Below, one piece after another: positions 1 to 6,956 of a stretch of DNA of 40,135 bases. Origin of the DNA: Deltaproteobacteria bacterium (GTDB lineage Bacteria > Desulfobacterota > DSM-4660 > Desulfatiglandales > HGW-15); assembly GCA_019310485.1 (NCBI GenBank), contig JAFDEF010000036.1:1-40135 (forward strand). The letters are read 5' to 3'. The translations under genes and the position numbers were made by a program. How positions within the stretch are numbered: the first letter of the stretch is position 1; each line of letters opens with the position of its first letter. The notes under the pieces are model-generated. The model was not told the DNA's origin and made no database searches. It worked only from the letters and a program-made list of their open reading frames with translations.

Positions 1-228
1 GTGAATGTAGGTCCCAAATTGGCACGTATTGAGATGGCGCCATACACGCTCTTCGCTGTGATCGTATATGCTTACTTTCTCTTGGCATTCTGGGCAGCTC
101 CACTTGAAACCAGAACGGCCCTCTACCCATACATCCACTCGGCCCGTTCTAGAATTAAGCTCAACTTTGCTTACTTTCCAGGGATCACTGAGCCCAAGCA
201 AGGCTTCATAAAATTCCGTGTCTCGCAT
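1..228 (-). CDS. ISL3-family transposase, N-terminal part (runs off the window edge)
   Basis: The minus strand reads 76 codons from an ATG at 228 to the window edge without a stop. The product has the N-terminal zinc-finger signature of ISL3 transposases: CPEC at residues 45-48, then YDH and the conserved WRHLNTCQF stretch followed by TYIH. AGGAGG sits at 240-235, six bases before the chosen ATG; a second in-frame ATG at 234 touches the ribosome site and is less likely. The catalytic DDE domain lies outside the window, so completeness cannot be judged. In ISL3 elements this enzyme is the only protein needed to move the element. Confidence 0.85.
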   Translation of the reverse strand, partial: MRDTEFYEALLGLSDPWKVSKVELNSRTGRVDVWVEGRSGFKWSCPECQEKVSIYDHSEERVWRHLNTCQFGTYIH

Positions 229-328
229 TGGCATCCTCCTTCGAAAGAATTGGCCAATGCGATACTACAACACAGGAGTAAAATTGACCACAATATATAG
301 ATTCACCCACGGAAAACCGTGAAGGACC
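1..328 (-). mobile_element. ISL3-family insertion sequence, one end (partial)
   Basis: Upstream of the transposase start, the minus strand from 328 begins GGTCCTTCACGG and contains the self-complementary CACGG/CCGTG arrangement typical of ISL3 terminal repeats. Position 328 is also where the reading frame of the neighbouring membrane protein loses its hydrophobic character (see 206-544). These two clues place the IS end at about 328. The other end, the second inverted repeat and the target duplication are outside the window, so the boundary is inferred. Confidence 0.65.
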
Positions 329-544
329 AATAAAAATAATCGTAAGAATTAAAAACACCGGTACGGCACCAATCAAAAAATGATTTTTAAACGAGTACTC
401 TCCGTATAAAATCAAAATAGCAATCCATATTGGAGAAAACACCCATCTCCAATACATGACAGGCCTTCTCATCTCTTTCCAAACAAATCGAAAAACTGAT
501 AACGGGAAGCTTAAAAGAAAGAGAAGAAAAGTCATTTTTGACAT
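206..544 (-). pseudogene. Small membrane protein truncated by the ISL3 element
   Basis: Unrecognised protein. The frame is open on the minus strand from a TTG at 559, but the ATG at 544 has GGAG nine bases upstream and is the better start. From that ATG, about 72 residues are native and strongly hydrophobic, with three likely membrane segments (one near the N-terminus, one around WIAILIL, one around FLILTIIFI). After the IS end at 328, about 40 residues are read from IS sequence (GPSRFSVGES onward) until a stop inside the transposase gene. The original C-terminus is therefore lost. The gene follows the two cassette-like genes 1601-592 in the same orientation and may be a further cassette. Confidence 0.55.
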
Positions 545-591
545 AACGATCAACTCCAAATTGTATAGCGTAGTTGGGTTAGGCTATACTA

Positions 592-1062
592 TCATTTTAC
601 ACCCAAATCTTTTTTCGCTTGTGTTTTTATTTTCCTTAAGGCCTTGTTTACACATCTCACTTTGGCACTTAGGTATTCATAGAAACTTGGTTCATTTTTT
701 GTTTTTTCCATTTCATCCCATAGGCTCAACATGGCCATTTCGGCTTCCTGAGAAATAAAGAATGAACCGATGTTAACGGCCTGCCGTATTTCCTCCGAGG
801 CTCTCTTCAGTTTTTTCTGAAGATCCTTTTCTTTATCCTCTGATGGGTCTTGATGCATCTCAATATATTCCATCTGATCTTCACAATAAACCTTTACTTG
901 ATGTAGAGATTTGACAATGTTCGAATATGAATCAGCTTTTCGAATCCACCATTGCTCAGAATGAAAACGTCTAAGTGATAAATGTACAGTGACTATTGCC
1001 GTGATAATTGCAATTAGCAAACCTGGCAAAAGCTTGACGAACAAATCATACATCGACAGCAC
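592..1062 (-). CDS. Hypothetical membrane-anchored protein (cassette-like)
   Basis: I do not recognise the family. The protein has 156 residues from a GTG at 1062, or 153 from the ATG at 1053. One N-terminal membrane helix (about residues 8-28) is followed by a charged, helical cytoplasmic domain with a WW pair near residue 38 and a Glu/Lys-rich coiled-coil-like stretch at about 70-95. It starts 6 bp after the stop of the upstream gene, so the two are probably co-transcribed. Its stop at 594-592 is followed within 10 bases by GCCTAAC (584-578), which matches the consensus left core of integron attC sites, but no complete attC follows. Small single-helix proteins like this are common integron cassette products. 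Confidence 0.6.
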   Translation of the reverse strand: MLSMYDLFVKLLPGLLIAIITAIVTVHLSLRRFHSEQWWIRKADSYSNIVKSLHQVKVYCEDQMEYIEMHQDPSEDKEKDLQKKLKRASEEIRQAVNIGSFFISQEAEMAMLSLWDEMEKTKNEPSFYEYLSAKVRCVNKALRKIKTQAKKDLGVK

Positions 1063-1067
1063 TCATT

Positions 1068-1601
1068 TTAAACCTGTATTAAAGTCCTTTGTCCCGTTAA
1101 AACATCAGATGGAATTTGAGGCCAATGCGCGCGACCAGTGACAGATGCAAGCTGTAAATGCCCTGCAATGTAGTGAGCACAAAGCTTCCCGAGGCCCTTT
1201 GCCATGTCTCCGGCTGCAATGGATGCCTGGATATCTGAAACAAACCTCCGCCCTGCGGCTCTTCGCTTTGCATTGCCTATCGAATAAATGATTATGCTCG
1301 CAACGAGGATGCCAAGAGAGATTTTCCATGAAAAAAAGAGTACTGGCAACGCAACCAAAAAGACAAAAATGGCAAGACCTTTCCAAACCTGATAGGTTTT
1401 ATATTCAGGAAAGGCAAGTGATAGGCTAAGAATATCAACATTTATTGCAATATTACCTTGTGAAACACCCTCTGCAATAACCGTGACATTCTTCCAGAAA
1501 TCTTCCGCTGCCACTTCCGCTTCCTGATTCAGAGGTTGGCCAAAGAGGTCCGCTAAGAGATTCTTGAAGTCATCAAAAGATTTGACCATTTTATTTCTCA
1601 T
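1068..1601 (-). CDS. Hypothetical two-helix membrane protein (cassette-like)
   Basis: Unrecognised protein of 177 residues. Residues 1-70 are soluble and mixed helical. Two adjacent membrane helices lie at about 74-108. A C-terminal soluble part follows, with a basic stretch (AKRRAAGRR) just after the second helix, suggesting that this side faces the cytoplasm. The start codon lies 8 bases beyond the right core of the attC-like site at 1609-1671, the usual position for the first codon of an integron cassette. No strong ribosome site is visible, also common in cassettes; a second ATG at 1589 is possible. The next gene begins 6 bp after its stop with no attC between them, so this would be a two-gene cassette. 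Confidence 0.6.
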   Translation of the reverse strand: MRNKMVKSFDDFKNLLADLFGQPLNQEAEVAAEDFWKNVTVIAEGVSQGNIAINVDILSLSLAFPEYKTYQVWKGLAIFVFLVALPVLFFSWKISLGILVASIIIYSIGNAKRRAAGRRFVSDIQASIAAGDMAKGLGKLCAHYIAGHLQLASVTGRAHWPQIPSDVLTGQRTLIQV

Positions 1602-1608
1602 TTCTGCT

Positions 1609-1671
1609 GCCCAACGCCAAGGGTAACTTGCGCCCGCTTTTTAGGGCGTCAAGTTCACCCGCTGGTTAGCA
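1609..1671 (-). repeat. attC-like integron recombination site (59-base element)
   Basis: Read on the minus strand, the site starts with TGCTAAC (1671-1665) and ends with GTTGGGC (1615-1609). The latter is a perfect match to the attC right core GTTRRRY. Between them, 1660-1644 and 1635-1621 pair as a 15-bp stem if two bases (one G, one A) in the first arm bulge out; the loop is 8 bases and T-rich on the plus strand. The two stretches between core and stem do not pair. Paired cores, an unpaired central spacer, and extra bases only on the L'' arm are the defining features of attC. The site lies between the stop of one small gene and the start of the next, as cassettes require. Confidence 0.75.
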
Positions 1672-1674
1672 GAT

Positions 1675-2130
1675 TCAGGGCTGGTTCTCCTGAAATTCCC
1701 GCATAATACGTCTCTCCCAAATGAAATGCCTGTAGATGGTGACTCGCACGAACCAAGACAGAACGAACCATTTCAAACAAACAATAAGGCTTATCAGCGG
1801 TAACCAAGAAGGGTTTTTCAAATTGTAGGATGGAACCATAATAAATAAAAGGGCTGTGAGCAATACCCACGCAATACCAAGGATTTTGAAAGTCTTTCTA
1901 TAGAACCTTCTGCCATTCTCTTTCCACTTTTGCTGAAGTAAGGCAGTGTCCCTTTTCGCCGATACCTCTAACCTCTGGTCTTCCTGATTCTTAAAAGCTT
2001 GGCATTGCTCATCCTTGCAATAGTAATACTCTCTTCCTTCCGTCAAGCATTCTTCACAAAAGTATTTTCTGCAAGAATGACATGGAGCAAGCGATTTTTT
2101 GTCAGGATGGTTAAAGCATTTTTCTTTCAT
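1675..2130 (-). CDS. B-box-like zinc-finger membrane protein (first integron cassette)
   Basis: The protein has 151 residues. The N-terminus holds a compact Cys/His cluster (C5, H8, C17, C20, C25, C28, C38, C43) in the order expected of B-box-type zinc fingers, which are usually protein-interaction modules. A charged linker (about 45-80) precedes two membrane helices (about 81-100 and 107-128) and a basic tail. The stop codon is four bases from the attC-like site at 1609-1671, so gene and site form one cassette of roughly 0.5-0.6 kb. It is the gene nearest the integrase remnant, the first-cassette position, which is normally the best transcribed. The function is unknown. Confidence 0.65.
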   Translation of the reverse strand: MKEKCFNHPDKKSLAPCHSCRKYFCEECLTEGREYYYCKDEQCQAFKNQEDQRLEVSAKRDTALLQQKWKENGRRFYRKTFKILGIAWVLLTALLFIMVPSYNLKNPSWLPLISLIVCLKWFVLSWFVRVTIYRHFIWERRIMREFQENQP

Positions 2131-2173
2131 TCATGATCCTCTTTCGCAGAATATCATCATATTTTCTGCTGCT

Positions 2174-2338
2174 AATGGCGAGCTGAGCTGCGGTTCTTCC
2201 ATGTTAACGACGCAAGGGTGGTTAGCATGGAAGGTCCCTCAGCTCCAGCGTTTGGTTCACGCCGCTTGCGGCGGGGACCAAACGCTGCTGGCAACGCTCA
2301 GCTCGCCATTCACGCCTCCGCAGGCGGCATGAACCATT
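2174..2338. repeat. Nested inverted-repeat block next to the integron
   Basis: Four dyads are packed in about 160 bp. An exact 15-bp inverted repeat encloses the block (2174-2188 with 2296-2310). Inside, 2196-2208 pairs with 2221-2233 at 12 of 13 positions, and 2246-2265 pairs with 2268-2287 at 18 of 20 positions around a 2-base loop. A smaller hairpin with a TTCA/TGAA outer stem follows at 2309-2335. GTTAGCA at 2221-2227 repeats the outer core of the attC-like site at 1609-1671. No plausible protein is encoded here. It lies between the first cassette and the integrase remnant, where attI or a degenerate attC would be expected. Confidence 0.6.
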
Positions 2339-2464
2339 AAGTGGTAAGGATTTTAGCAATGATATATGGTATTGTGAGATTAAATCTTGAGTTTAATTAC
2401 AAATCAGTGTTACACGATAGAGATAAAAAATCAATAATTATATCACACCGGAAACCCTCGGAAA

Positions 2465-2764
2465 TTGCTGGACCACAGGCGGGATGTTATGCGCTTAAAG
2501 CATTATGCGTATCGTACCGAACTTACCTATTCAGGCTGGATTAAACGTCTCATCCTCTTTCATGATAAGAACCACCCAAGGGAGATGGGCGCGCTTGAAC
2601 TTGAAGCCTTCTTGACCTGGCTTGCTGTTGACAAGAAAATCTCCAAATCCACACAGAACCAGGCATTCAATGCTTTGGTTTTTCTTTATCGGGACAACCT
2701 CAACCCCATTTATTTTGTGCGTCCTGGGTACATGAAGTTCAATGTCTCCCAGCTCCGTCAATAG
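2465..2764 (+). pseudogene. intI: Integron-type tyrosine integrase, N-terminal remnant
   Basis: Residues from about 8 to 79 match the N-terminal SAM-like domain of integron integrases: a RLKHYAYRTE-type opening, GWIKRLILFH, HPREMG, FLTWLAV and STQNQAFNALVFLYRDNL. Such enzymes recombine attI and attC sites. The match stops at about 2702; the last ~20 codons are antisense to a transposase remnant, and the catalytic domain (Arg-His-Arg-Tyr) is gone. The frame is open from 2438, and TTG 2465 is only the first start-like codon. The fragment points away from the cassette-like genes, the divergent layout of an integron. Confidence 0.75.
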
Positions 2765-2926
2765 GTGCCTGGAAAAATAACCACTCCTGCGCTCCTCCCC
2801 ATCACGACTCCCCAACTCCTCCATGTAACGGTCAATTCTATCTTTCGTCCGACATTCTAATATCTCGGTCAGACTCTCACGGGCTGCTACTCGATAATCA
2901 CATCTCCACTCCTCTGAAAGATTCAT
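2700..2926 (-). pseudogene. IS256 (mutator) family transposase, N-terminal remnant
   Basis: From an ATG at 2926 the minus strand encodes about 75 residues typical of the N-terminal region of IS256-family transposases, notably RHLLTELGDIELHVPRT at residues 53-69. Beyond about position 2700 the frame runs antisense through the integrase remnant and loses similarity. The DDE catalytic domain is absent. The element therefore did not simply insert: sequence has been deleted so that two truncated genes now face each other tail to tail, sharing a junction within roughly 2693-2710. The upstream sequence to about 3089 may be the rest of this element's end. Confidence 0.7.
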
Positions 2927-3481
2927 TTCTTTCTTGCCTGACCTCAGGCAGGGATTACTTCCTATGCTTGTGGCAAACTCTTAATTACTGCTCTTCTCAT
3001 TCGGGTGCCTCTTTCCTATTGCTTTTTCTTTAATTTCACTTAGGAGGTACCCCTTTTCTCTCCTTGACACAAGATATGATACACTACCCGAGTTGATCTT
3101 GCCATTGACAAAAAATGTATCTTGATTGATAATAGATTTATGTTATTTAGTTGTTTGAGTAAGTTAGCGCCAGGTCAGTATTAGCTACCCCCCTATTGAG
3201 GCGTCATATCCGAAAGAGATTAGACTGTTTAGTAAAAGGTAAAAGCAAAAGCCTTCATTTCAAAAACAGGGATACCATCTCCAGAATGGCGCTCCTGGGA
3301 ATAACTGTCAAGTTGGAAAAAGTGCAATTTTCTTAGCTTCTTGCCCTAGCGCCTACATATATAGCCACGGTCGGAACCGTGCTTCAAGAAAACAGGTAAT
3401 TGATCTTGCCACTAGGTGTCCCACATGGCCATAGATCTTGACGGCTAAATTAATGATTAAGACAAGAAGGAGAGCCAACTC
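2927..3481. other. Intergenic region without a gene, IS end and leader of the defence-like operon
   Basis: No supported gene. The minus strand from 3089 reads GGGTAGTGTATCATATCTTG, which may be the terminal repeat of the IS256-type remnant, because it lies upstream of its transposase and starts with GG; the second end is missing, so this cannot be confirmed. A promoter is listed separately at 3105-3133. Downstream is a ~340-nt leader with a 6-bp hairpin (3366-3371 with 3376-3381) and a 12-bp direct repeat, TTGATCTTGCCA, at 3093-3104 and 3400-3411. The sequence is AT-rich and has no long open frame. Confidence 0.5.
3105..3133 (+). promoter_or_regulatory. Sigma-70 type promoter upstream of the 3482-6237 operon
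   Basis: TTGACA (3105-3110) and GATAAT (3128-3133) are separated by exactly 17 bases, six of six and five of six matches to the consensus. Transcription would start near 3140 and run into the gene at 3482 after a leader of about 340 nt. No other gene lies in between. Confidence 0.65.
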
Positions 3482-4096
3482 ATGCACATAGAGGAAATCA
3501 ATGCCCATTTGGATGGCCTAGAAAAGATTCTCAACAATGTGGCCCAAGGTCTGAAAGATGAGCATGACCTGGAGCACAAGAAAAGGCAGTTCCGGGCCGT
3601 TGACAACAGCATAAGGCAATTGAGCGAGGGAGGCATCCCTATACCACCGGAGCTGAATCAAATGAGAGAGACCCTGCAGGCTGAGATCGAAAGATTTTCC
3701 GTACCGCTAGAGGAAGTAGAAGATGCTTACAGAAGGGCGCTTGAGCTTGTTGTAAAACTTGGAAGGCTTTGTCGGCACAACCCCCGGAAAGACTTGTCGC
3801 TCATGGCTAAAGAAAAAAGACAGAGGGAAACCAAGGTCGCTGAATTGGGAAAGATTCTGGTTAGCGTCCTTCAGAAGATGGGTGGCAGTGGGCGAGAAAA
3901 GTCGGTAGTCCGGAAAGTTGAAGAGGCCCTTCAAGGCCAATTCACAGAAGCAGATTTAGACTGCCCACAAGGGAAGACACCAAGATGGCTGTCAAACCTG
4001 AGGCGAGCAAGGAACAAGCTTATAGAACAAGGCGTCTTGACGCCAAATTCAAAAGGCCGCAGATGGGCGCTAGCAGATCAAAGAGTAATTGAATAG
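3482..4096 (+). CDS. Coiled-coil and winged-helix protein, probable partner of the DUF262 fusion
   Basis: The protein has 204 residues and I cannot name its family. Residues 1-125 are almost wholly helical and highly charged, probably a coiled coil or helical bundle. Residues 140-200 look like a small winged helix, with LRRARNKLIEQGVL and a GRRWAL wing resembling the Mrr-type N-terminal domains found in restriction systems. The start has AAGGAG nine bases upstream. It stops 32 bp before the large fusion gene at 4129 and shares its promoter. That suggests a two-gene module in which this protein recognises DNA or controls the nuclease; this role is inferred. No membrane segment or signal peptide is present. 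Confidence 0.7.
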   Translation: MHIEEINAHLDGLEKILNNVAQGLKDEHDLEHKKRQFRAVDNSIRQLSEGGIPIPPELNQMRETLQAEIERFSVPLEEVEDAYRRALELVVKLGRLCRHNPRKDLSLMAKEKRQRETKVAELGKILVSVLQKMGGSGREKSVVRKVEEALQGQFTEADLDCPQGKTPRWLSNLRRARNKLIEQGVLTPNSKGRRWALADQRVIE

Positions 4097-4128
4097 TATA
4101 GCTACCAGGGTCTCAGGGAGGGGGTAAG

Positions 4129-6237
4129 ATGAAAATACAAGAGCTATTGAGCGACATAAAGAATCAAAATCTTCTCCTGCCAGAATTTCAAAGAGAATAT
4201 ATATGGAACAAAGAGCAAGCAAAACAACTGTTTGTTTCTCTGGTTAAACAATACCCCATTGGGTCACTGCTATTCTGGAAAACACAGAACCCGCCGGAGT
4301 TGAAAAACGTGGACCAACCCCCAGACAAGTTAGGGACCGTTCAGGTCATTCTAGATGGGCAGCAGCGATTGACAACTCTTTACATGCTGGCAGAAGGAAG
4401 GGTTCCTCCATACTACAATGAGCAGGAGATTCTCGTGGACCCAAGAGACCTCTACTACAACCTAGCGACTGGGGACTTCCAGTACTATCAAGCGTCTCGC
4501 ATGAAAGGTAATCCTTTGTGGATCCCGGTTGTCAGATGCTTGAGCGATCGTTCTGTCAACGTGTTCGAATTGGCGAAGAAGCAGAAAGATAATCCCGACA
4601 AAGTTCTAGAGCTAGCGCAGCTCTACAATGATAACTTGAACCGTCTGAAAAACATTAAGGAAATCCAAATCCCAATTCAGCTTATTCCCTCGCATGCAAC
4701 GCTTGAAGAAGCGATTAATATTTTCGACAGGGTAAATAGCCAAGGAACAAAGCTGACGGATGCACAACTGGCCTTAACGCACATCACTGGGAAATGGCCA
4801 ACAGCACGTCGCGTTTTCAAGAAAAAGATTCAGGAGCTCAGTGAAAAGGATTTTTATTTTCAGTTGCCCTTTATGACTAGAGTGTTGACTGGGATTGTAT
4901 GCAAACGGGCACTGTTTGAGACTATCCACGACCGTCAGCAGGAGGAACTGAAAAGCGGCTGGGTTCAGGCATCGAAAATCCTTGACTATTTAGTGAGTCT
5001 CTTGCCCCATGGGGCATCAATCCATTCGACGGAAGACCTAAATAGCACAAACGTTCTGATACCGCTAGCAGTCTACTTGTCACTCAATAATGGAAAGTTT
5101 CCTACTGATACTTCCCTAAAGCATGCTATCCATTGGCTGTATGCAGCCCACATATGGGCGCGATACACAGCGCAAACTGATCAGCGCCTAGACCAGGATC
5201 TTTCAATTATTGTCCGAGAAAGAGTACCTTGGGACACCCTAAGGGAACAAATTATTGACCAAAGAGGCCGCATTGAGGTGAAGGGAACCGATTTTGAAGG
5301 ACGGACCGCACAACATCCATTGCACAGAATGACTTACATTCTGGCCAAAGCCCATGGAGCTGTTGACTGGTTTAATGGCACTCCCTTAGGCTCGTCTCAT
5401 GGTAGTTCGTACCGCATTCATAGCCACCATATATTCCCCCAGAGCCTGTTATATAAAAAGATCTATGATGCCGACAGTCACTTAGACAGAAAGAAGGTTA
5501 ATGAGATTGCAAACAGAGCTTTCTTAACAGCTGATACAAATTGGACTCTTTCAAAAAAACCACCAGATGAATACCTACCTGAGGTTGAAGAACGGTTTCC
5601 AGGTGCATTAGTTAAACAGTTTGTGCCGATGGACCCCCAACTATGGAAGTTGTGGCATTACGAGGATTTTCTGGCGGCTAGACGGGAAAATATTGCAAGG
5701 AAACTTAATGAATTTATGGAAGCTTTAATTTCACAGCCTGAAGAGACGGCCCGTAAACGCCCGATCACTGAGCTGATAAGATTGGGGGAGAGCTTGAACC
5801 TGGAGTTCAAAAGCACGCTTCAATGGGACACAGACCGAAACCAGCAGAACAAAAACCTGCGTCATTCAGTGCTAAAGACGATCGCGGCATTTCTTAATAC
5901 CGAGGGTGGCACTTTGCTTATCGGTGTGGAGGACGACGGTAGCGTTTGTGGACTAGATGATGACCTACGCTTATTGCACAAGTCAAAAGACAATTTTTTG
6001 CAATTGCTCAATTCATTGATCAGTGAATACATCGGGACTGAGTATGCTGGTCTCATAAAAACTAGGTTAGAGGATATAAATGGAAAGAGCATCTGTGTGG
6101 TTGATGTAGCTAAAGCACTAGATCCCGTTTATTTGAAAGGCGTGAGAGGAAAGGAGTTCTTTATTCGAATAGGAAATGCGACGAGATCTCTAGACCCAGA
6201 GCAGACAGTTGCCTATGTGAGCATGCATTGGGGTTAA
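4129..6237 (+). CDS. DUF262 - HNH (DUF1524-like) - AlbA_2 fusion, candidate anti-phage nuclease
   Basis: The protein has 702 residues and three recognisable parts. Residues 1-220 are a DUF262 domain of the GmrS/ParB-like fold with the nucleotide-binding motif DGQQR at 76-80 and NSQGTKL at 203-209. Residues 400-535 resemble the GmrD/DUF1524 HNH nuclease: HSHHIFPQ at 431-438 with candidate catalytic His433/His434, VNEIANRAFL at 457-466 and NWTLSKKPP at 471-479. Residues 545-702 are a Schlafen-type AlbA_2 domain with LEFKST (558-563), FLNTEGGTLLIGVEDDG (588-604) and RIGNAT (680-685). GmrSD enzymes are NTP-dependent type IV systems that cut modified phage DNA. A GGAGGGGG ribosome site precedes the ATG. 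Function as a defence nuclease is inferred. Confidence 0.8.
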   Translation: MKIQELLSDIKNQNLLLPEFQREYIWNKEQAKQLFVSLVKQYPIGSLLFWKTQNPPELKNVDQPPDKLGTVQVILDGQQRLTTLYMLAEGRVPPYYNEQEILVDPRDLYYNLATGDFQYYQASRMKGNPLWIPVVRCLSDRSVNVFELAKKQKDNPDKVLELAQLYNDNLNRLKNIKEIQIPIQLIPSHATLEEAINIFDRVNSQGTKLTDAQLALTHITGKWPTARRVFKKKIQELSEKDFYFQLPFMTRVLTGIVCKRALFETIHDRQQEELKSGWVQASKILDYLVSLLPHGASIHSTEDLNSTNVLIPLAVYLSLNNGKFPTDTSLKHAIHWLYAAHIWARYTAQTDQRLDQDLSIIVRERVPWDTLREQIIDQRGRIEVKGTDFEGRTAQHPLHRMTYILAKAHGAVDWFNGTPLGSSHGSSYRIHSHHIFPQSLLYKKIYDADSHLDRKKVNEIANRAFLTADTNWTLSKKPPDEYLPEVEERFPGALVKQFVPMDPQLWKLWHYEDFLAARRENIARKLNEFMEALISQPEETARKRPITELIRLGESLNLEFKSTLQWDTDRNQQNKNLRHSVLKTIAAFLNTEGGTLLIGVEDDGSVCGLDDDLRLLHKSKDNFLQLLNSLISEYIGTEYAGLIKTRLEDINGKSICVVDVAKALDPVYLKGVRGKEFFIRIGNATRSLDPEQTVAYVSMHWG

Positions 6238-6956
6238 AAGCAGCTAAGAATTTATCTAGAGTCTATCCAAGAAGGCGCGCGACGATGGCGACAGAGTGAA
6301 AGGAAAGCCGGCCCGACAGTATCTTCCCTCTCTGTCTGTTATGGTTGTACACTCGGCCGATGATGAGTTAATGTAAAAGCAGGAGCGCAGGCGTCTTTGA
6401 TTCGTCTCCCGACCGAAAAGCCAGCCGGCGAGAATAAGATAAAGGGCACCTTTATAGACCTTGATGACTTGGGCAAGGACCTTGCCGAGATACAAGAAAA
6501 CATAGGGGCGGGCGGATGTGGGGGTGCTTGACAAAGCAGAACAGTTAAAGGGAGAGAACGAAATTAATAGGATGAAGCAACCAGAGGCAAGAAAGGAAAA
6601 GAGAGAAAGTTTAATTGCCAAGGTAAGGTCCGGAATCATTCCATTCATACCGGCTTTTGGCACAGACAGCATATATAAAACTCGCCGAATCCCCCACGCT
6701 ATCCAGCAAGATGTCCAGATCACTGAAAGTATCACCGCGCCCGTCAAAGAAAAGATTAGTGTCACTGGATTGGAAGAAAGCAAGAAAGCCTTGAAAAAAT
6801 TGGCTTGGTTATGCTTGCCCTGGATAGGGGCCTTGAATGGCAAGAGAGGGGCTGAGAACCGTTTTTTCCCTTTATATGTTGGGGATATGGTTGGGGATGA
6901 ATTCTGTGATCGAAAAGATAAGGGCTTAAAAATGGCGTAATGCCCTGATTTTATTA
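6238..6956. other. Region with no confident gene between the DUF262 fusion and tRNA-His
   Basis: About 720 bp with no clear gene. Besides the weak open frame at 6518-6940, another plus-strand frame at about 6366-6530 encodes a plausible piece (IKGTFIDLDDLGKDLAEIQ) that ends just where the 6518 frame begins. The two could be halves of one gene split by a frameshift. A long minus-strand frame across 6256-6999 enters the tRNA gene and has no protein-like character. I see no integrase and no copy of the tRNA 3' end here. Confidence 0.35.
6518..6940 (+). CDS. Doubtful hypothetical protein, possibly a decayed gene fragment
   Basis: A 140-codon frame opening with GTG. The first 50 residues are charged and helical and look protein-like; the rest shows no recognisable domain. 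The upstream +strand frame ending near 6530 has similar protein-like character (IKGTFIDLDDLGKDLAEIQ), so this may be the 3' part of a frameshifted gene. There is no convincing ribosome binding site. I recognise no family, and chance is a real alternative. Confidence 0.25.
   Translation: MGVLDKAEQLKGENEINRMKQPEARKEKRESLIAKVRSGIIPFIPAFGTDSIYKTRRIPHAIQQDVQITESITAPVKEKISVTGLEESKKALKKLAWLCLPWIGALNGKRGAENRFFPLYVGDMVGDEFCDRKDKGLKMA

Noticed and set aside
1-300. Plus-strand frame of 99 codons at the left edge
   Set aside because: It is antisense to the ISL3 transposase, which carries clear family motifs and a ribosome site.
561-590. Second attC site after the 592-1062 gene
   Set aside because: GCCTAAC is a good left core and TATAGC/GCTATA forms a hairpin, but no right core or proper stem of attC length follows before the next gene; left as a suggestion only.
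2099-2332. Plus-strand frame of 77 codons across the palindrome block
   Set aside because: It overlaps the start of the zinc-finger gene and the inverted repeats; no protein-like composition.
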